Source: JBQTHP01 sp052389755
GTDB taxonomy: Bacteria > Pseudomonadota > Gammaproteobacteria > Steroidobacterales > Steroidobacteraceae
Reading direction: 5' to 3'
NCBI GenBank assembly: GCA_052389755.1
Contig: JBQTHP010000159.1
Location: 1-24,202 of the forward strand
Length of the DNA: 24,202 nucleotides
A program made the translations under genes and the position numbers. Each line of letters starts with the position of its first letter. Positions within the stretch are counted from its first letter, which is position 1. Under the pieces are notes generated by a model that saw only the letters and a list, made by a program, of their open reading frames with translations, was not told where the DNA came from and did no database searches. Shown piece after piece: positions 21,531-24,202 of this stretch.

Positions 21531-21570
21531 GATCGTGCTGTCCGATGGAGCCGGTGCTGGCGCCTGCGCC

Positions 21571-22659
21571 TCAGGCCGCCGCAACGCGCGCGGCGATCGC
21601 CTCGCCCACTTCAGTCGTCGAGCTCGAGCCGCCGAGGTCGGGTGTGTGCGGTCCCTTCGCGATGACCGTCTCGATGGCTGCAACGATCGCATCGTGCGCC
21701 TCACGTGCCGGCCCTGTCCCGCCGCCCAGAAAGTCGATCATCATCGCGCCCGACCAGATCATCGCGATCGGATTCGCGATCTTCTGGCCGTAGATATCCG
21801 GTCCCGAGCCATGCACCGGCTCGAACATGGACGGGAAGGTGCGCTCCGGGTTGATGTTGGCCGATGGCGCGATGCCGATCGTGCCGGCACATGCCGGGCC
21901 GAGGTCCGAGAGGATGTCCCCGAAGAGGTTCGAGGCGACCACGACATCGAAGCGCTCGGGCTGCAGAACGAACCGGGCGCAGAGGATGTCGATGTGCTGC
22001 TTGTCCCACGTGACATCGGGGAACTGCGCGGCCATCTCGGCCGCACGAGCATCCCACCACGGCATGGAGATCGCGATCCCGTTGCTCTTCGTCGCCACGG
22101 TGACGTGGCGGCGCGGCCGATGTCTCGCGGCCTCGAACGCAAACCGCAACACGCGCTCGGTGCCATGCCGCGTGAACACGGACTGTTGCATCACGACCTC
22201 GCGCGGTGTGCCCTCGAACATCGTGCCGCCGATGGCGGAATACTCCCCTTCCGTGTTTTCCCGCACGATCAGCATGTCGATGTCGTCCGGTGCGCGTCCT
22301 GCGAGCGGGCACTGCATGCCGAGGAAGCCGCGGGCGGGACGCATGTTGATGTACTGGTCGAACTCGCGGCGGAACTTGAGCAGCGAGCCCCAGAGTGACA
22401 CGTGATCGGGGACGGTGGCCGGCCAGCCGACGGCCCCGAAGTAGATGGCGTCCATGCCCGAGAGCTGTGCTTTCCAGTCCTCGGGCATCATCCGTCCGCT
22501 CGCCGTGTAGTAGTCGCAGCTCGCCCACGGAATATGCTTGTATTCGATGTCGATCCCGAAGCGTTCGCCCGCCTTCTCGAGCACCCGCAGGCCTTCCGGC
22601 ATGACCTCCTTTCCGACGCCGTCGCCGGGGATGGCAGCGATCCGGAACGCCGGTCTCAT
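21571..22659 (-). CDS. TtuC-like tartrate/D-malate beta-decarboxylating dehydrogenase
   Basis: A 362-residue member of the isocitrate/isopropylmalate dehydrogenase superfamily. It opens with FRIAAIPGDGVGKEVMPEGL and has the RENTEGEYSAIGG phosphosite-like loop, TKSNGI with the catalytic Lys, NLFGDILSDLGPACAGTIGI with the metal-binding Asp residues, and FEPVHGSGPDI for NAD. The length and MRPARGFLGMQCP segment are nearer to the tartrate/D-malate dehydrogenase (TtuC/DmlA) branch than to LeuB. These enzymes convert D-malate to pyruvate and CO2 with NAD+. Its ATG overlaps the aminotransferase stop as ATGA, so the two are coupled. Pyruvate made here could serve as amino acceptor for that aminotransferase; this is inference. 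Confidence 0.85.
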   Translation of the reverse strand: MRPAFRIAAIPGDGVGKEVMPEGLRVLEKAGERFGIDIEYKHIPWASCDYYTASGRMMPEDWKAQLSGMDAIYFGAVGWPATVPDHVSLWGSLLKFRREFDQYINMRPARGFLGMQCPLAGRAPDDIDMLIVRENTEGEYSAIGGTMFEGTPREVVMQQSVFTRHGTERVLRFAFEAARHRPRRHVTVATKSNGIAISMPWWDARAAEMAAQFPDVTWDKQHIDILCARFVLQPERFDVVVASNLFGDILSDLGPACAGTIGIAPSANINPERTFPSMFEPVHGSGPDIYGQKIANPIAMIWSGAMMIDFLGGGTGPAREAHDAIVAAIETVIAKGPHTPDLGGSSSTTEVGEAIAARVAAA

Positions 22660-24041
22660 GCGATCGCCATCGCGCGACGCACGGTGAGCTGCTCGAGCAC
22701 CTCATCGAGCGTGCGTTCCAGGCGGTCGAACAGCTCATCGAGGTCCGACGGTGTGCAGCAGAGCGCAGGTGCGAAACCGAGGATATCGTCCGCGAACGCA
22801 CGGAAGATCACGCCGTTTCGCAGGGCGGCCCGCGTGACCTGTTCACTCAGCCGCAACGACGGATCGAAGCGCCGCTTCGTCGCCGGATCGGCTACGAGCT
22901 CCAGAGCGCCCAGCAGGCCGCGCTGCCGCGCATCGCCGACGAGTGGATGCGAGCGCAGACTCTGCAATCCTTGCGCGAAGCGAGCCGCCTGCGCCTGACC
23001 ATTCGCCAGGATGCCGCCCTCGTGATACAGCCGCAGTACCTCGAGCGCAACAGCAGCGCTCACCGGGTGTGCCGAATAGGTGTAGCCGTGGCCGATCGGC
23101 GCGCCGTCCGCGGCACCATCGGCGATCCCCTGATAGATCTCGTCGGAGAGCAGCACCGCGCCCCTGGGCGCATAGCCCGATGTGAGTCCTTTGGCGAGCG
23201 TCATCACATCGGGCTCGACCCGTTCGGCCTGCGATGCGAAGAGCGGCCCGGTGCGGCCGAAGCCGGTGATGACTTCGTCGACGAGCAGCAGAATGCCGAG
23301 CTCGCGGCAGGTATCGCTCATGGCCTTGAGCCAACCTGCGGGCGGCACGATCACGCCTCCGGAGCCCTGCACGGGCTCGCAGCAGAAAGCAGCCACCCGT
23401 TCCGGGCCGATCTGCGCGACCTTGTCGCGCAGCGCGCTCACGGACGCGGCGATGACGGTTTCGGGGCGGTCACCGACGGGGTTGCGATAGGGGTAGGGTG
23501 ACGGCAGATGATGCTGGTTCGGCTGCGGAACGTCGAAGTTGAGGTGGAACGCGCGCAGTCCGGTGAGCCCCGCGCCGAGTGCCGAGGAGCCGTGATAACC
23601 GCGCTCGAGCGTGATGAAGTGCTTCCGCTGCGGCTGACCGATGGCATTGAAATAGTACGTGAGGTAACGGATCGCCGAGTCGATGGCATCCGATCCCCCG
23701 AGCGTGAAGTACACGTGCCGCAGCGAGCGGGGCGCAAGCTCGACGAGCCGCGCGGCGAGGCGGATAGCGGGCTCCGAGGCGTAACCGAAGTAGCCGGTCG
23801 CATACGGCAGCCGCTGCATCTGCTCGGCCGCGGCACGCACGATGCTCGACTGACCATAGCCGACGTTGACGCACCACAGGCCCGCGAAGGCGTCGAGATA
23901 CTCGCGTCCGTCGACGTCGCGCAGCCAGGCTCCCCGCCCCGATTCGAGAATCAGCGCGCCGGCGCTCTCGTGAGCGCGAAAGTTCATGACCGGGTGGATG
24001 AGGTGGTCGCGATCCAGTGCAAGCAGTGAGGGTTTCGACAT
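22656..24041 (-). CDS. Class III omega-amino acid:pyruvate-type aminotransferase
   Basis: A 461-residue PLP enzyme of fold type I, class III. Lys284 in MTLAKGLTSGYAPRGAVLLS is the Schiff-base lysine, and Asp255 in LLLVDEVITGFGRTG holds the pyridine nitrogen. GSDAIDSAIR binds the phosphate and ERGYHGSSALGAGLTG is the usual substrate-site strand. The N-terminus (HLIHPVMNFRAHESAG) and LAGLWC-like AFAGLWCVNVGYG place it with omega-amino acid:pyruvate and beta-alanine or diamine transaminases. ATG 24041 is chosen as the start of this motif; an ATG 12 bases earlier (MPVIM) is possible, and AGGA lies 11 bases upstream of the chosen one. It heads the four-gene operon. The exact amino donor is unknown. 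Confidence 0.87.
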   Translation of the reverse strand: MSKPSLLALDRDHLIHPVMNFRAHESAGALILESGRGAWLRDVDGREYLDAFAGLWCVNVGYGQSSIVRAAAEQMQRLPYATGYFGYASEPAIRLAARLVELAPRSLRHVYFTLGGSDAIDSAIRYLTYYFNAIGQPQRKHFITLERGYHGSSALGAGLTGLRAFHLNFDVPQPNQHHLPSPYPYRNPVGDRPETVIAASVSALRDKVAQIGPERVAAFCCEPVQGSGGVIVPPAGWLKAMSDTCRELGILLLVDEVITGFGRTGPLFASQAERVEPDVMTLAKGLTSGYAPRGAVLLSDEIYQGIADGAADGAPIGHGYTYSAHPVSAAVALEVLRLYHEGGILANGQAQAARFAQGLQSLRSHPLVGDARQRGLLGALELVADPATKRRFDPSLRLSEQVTRAALRNGVIFRAFADDILGFAPALCCTPSDLDELFDRLERTLDEVLEQLTVRRAMAIA

Positions 24042-24106
24042 GATGACCGGCATCCTAGAGGCCGGCCTCGAATGTCCAGGACCGAATTCGCGCGGCGATG
24101 CGGGCG

Positions 24107-24130
24107 ATCGTGCGTTTTTTGGATCACGAT
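24107..24130. promoter_or_regulatory. Dyad ATCGTG-N12-CACGAT upstream of the catabolic operon
   Basis: ATCGTG (24107-24112) and CACGAT (24125-24130) form a perfect 6-bp dyad with a 12-base T-rich spacer, 66 bases before the aminotransferase ATG and in the gap to a possible divergent gene at 24198. It is a candidate binding site for an unseen regulator. Confidence 0.35.
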
Positions 24131-24197
24131 TGGCATTTTTTGCTGACACGGCCATGCTGGAATGGCGCTGTCCGGCATACCCGCAGCGAAGGTCACC

Positions 24198-24202
24198 ATG
24201 AG
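24198..24202 (+). CDS. Possible start of a divergent gene, cut by the window end
   Basis: An ATG at 24198 follows GAAGG by 5 bases, a good SD arrangement, in a 156-base spacer upstream of the minus-strand operon. Only the first codon is visible, so the product is unknown; a regulator of the operon would be a typical occupant. Confidence 0.3.

Noticed and set aside
20373..21665. 430-codon open frame on the plus strand
   Set aside because: It is antisense to the aldehyde dehydrogenase gene, which has complete family motifs; the composition is Arg-rich with no domain.
24130..24145. Sigma54-like promoter (TTGGCA...TTGCTG)
   Set aside because: The distance between the GG and GC elements is two bases too short, and sigma54 sites do not tolerate this.
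1..24202. CRISPR arrays, tRNA or rRNA genes, insertion sequences
   Set aside because: No regularly spaced repeats, no cloverleaf or rRNA-like sequence and no transposase-like frame were seen, despite the gene remnants.

Overview
The window is GC-rich, densely coding DNA, probably chromosomal DNA of a proteobacterium. The evidence is the GC-ending codon use, short SD-type ribosome sites and gene families such as GST, a CadC-like TPR regulator, DUF899, TtuC-type dehydrogenase and GabD. I cannot place it more closely; a free-living soil or freshwater gammaproteobacterium is a guess. I saw no tRNA, rRNA, CRISPR array, transposase or integrase. There are, however, several gene remnants, so parts of the window look like a rearrangement-prone accessory area.

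Layout. 1-2698 (mostly +): the 3' part of a glutathione S-transferase, a secreted beta-barrel-like protein, and an EAL phosphodiesterase preceded by a frameshifted GGDEF remnant. 2695-5012 (-): a DUF2442 gene with a decapitated DUF4160 remnant, a lipoprotein with a discoidin-like domain, and a TolB-like PD40 propeller protein. 5013-5467: mostly non-coding, but holding a 71-bp copy of the 3' end of the DUF2182 gene found at 7971 and a strong hairpin. 5468-7937: a small secreted protein divergent from a membrane-anchored CadC-like regulator with TPRs, with an 11-bp tandem repeat between them. 7971-9519 (-): a DUF899/DUF2182 operon, divergent from a helix-turn-helix protein and a beta-propeller protein (9606-11384, +). 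11551-13477 (-): a DHFR-like reductase and an MFS exporter with a SoxR/MerR-like promoter. 13609-15006 (+): a YghU-type GST and a secreted DUF1579-like protein. 15003-16938 (-): a DoxX membrane protein, then an alpha/beta hydrolase translationally coupled to a second DUF899 gene.

17067-18972 (-) is a toxin-antitoxin-like island. It holds a second DUF4160/DUF2442 pair whose DUF4160 is frameshifted, a + strand methyltransferase tail, and an overlapping HEPN and HTH-MNT nucleotidyltransferase pair preceded by a symmetrical 38-bp palindrome. 19102-24041 (-) is a tightly coupled four-gene catabolic operon: class III aminotransferase, TtuC-like beta-decarboxylating dehydrogenase, succinate-semialdehyde-type aldehyde dehydrogenase and AstE/AspA-type deacylase. 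The order suggests that an N-acylated amino compound is deacylated, transaminated to a semialdehyde and oxidised, with pyruvate possibly supplied by the dehydrogenase.

The most notable signals are the two DUF4160/DUF2442 modules with DUF4160 broken in different ways, the HTH-MNT/HEPN pair with its palindrome and an atypical HEPN motif, the SoxR-like promoter on the MFS gene, and the uncharacterised four-gene operon.
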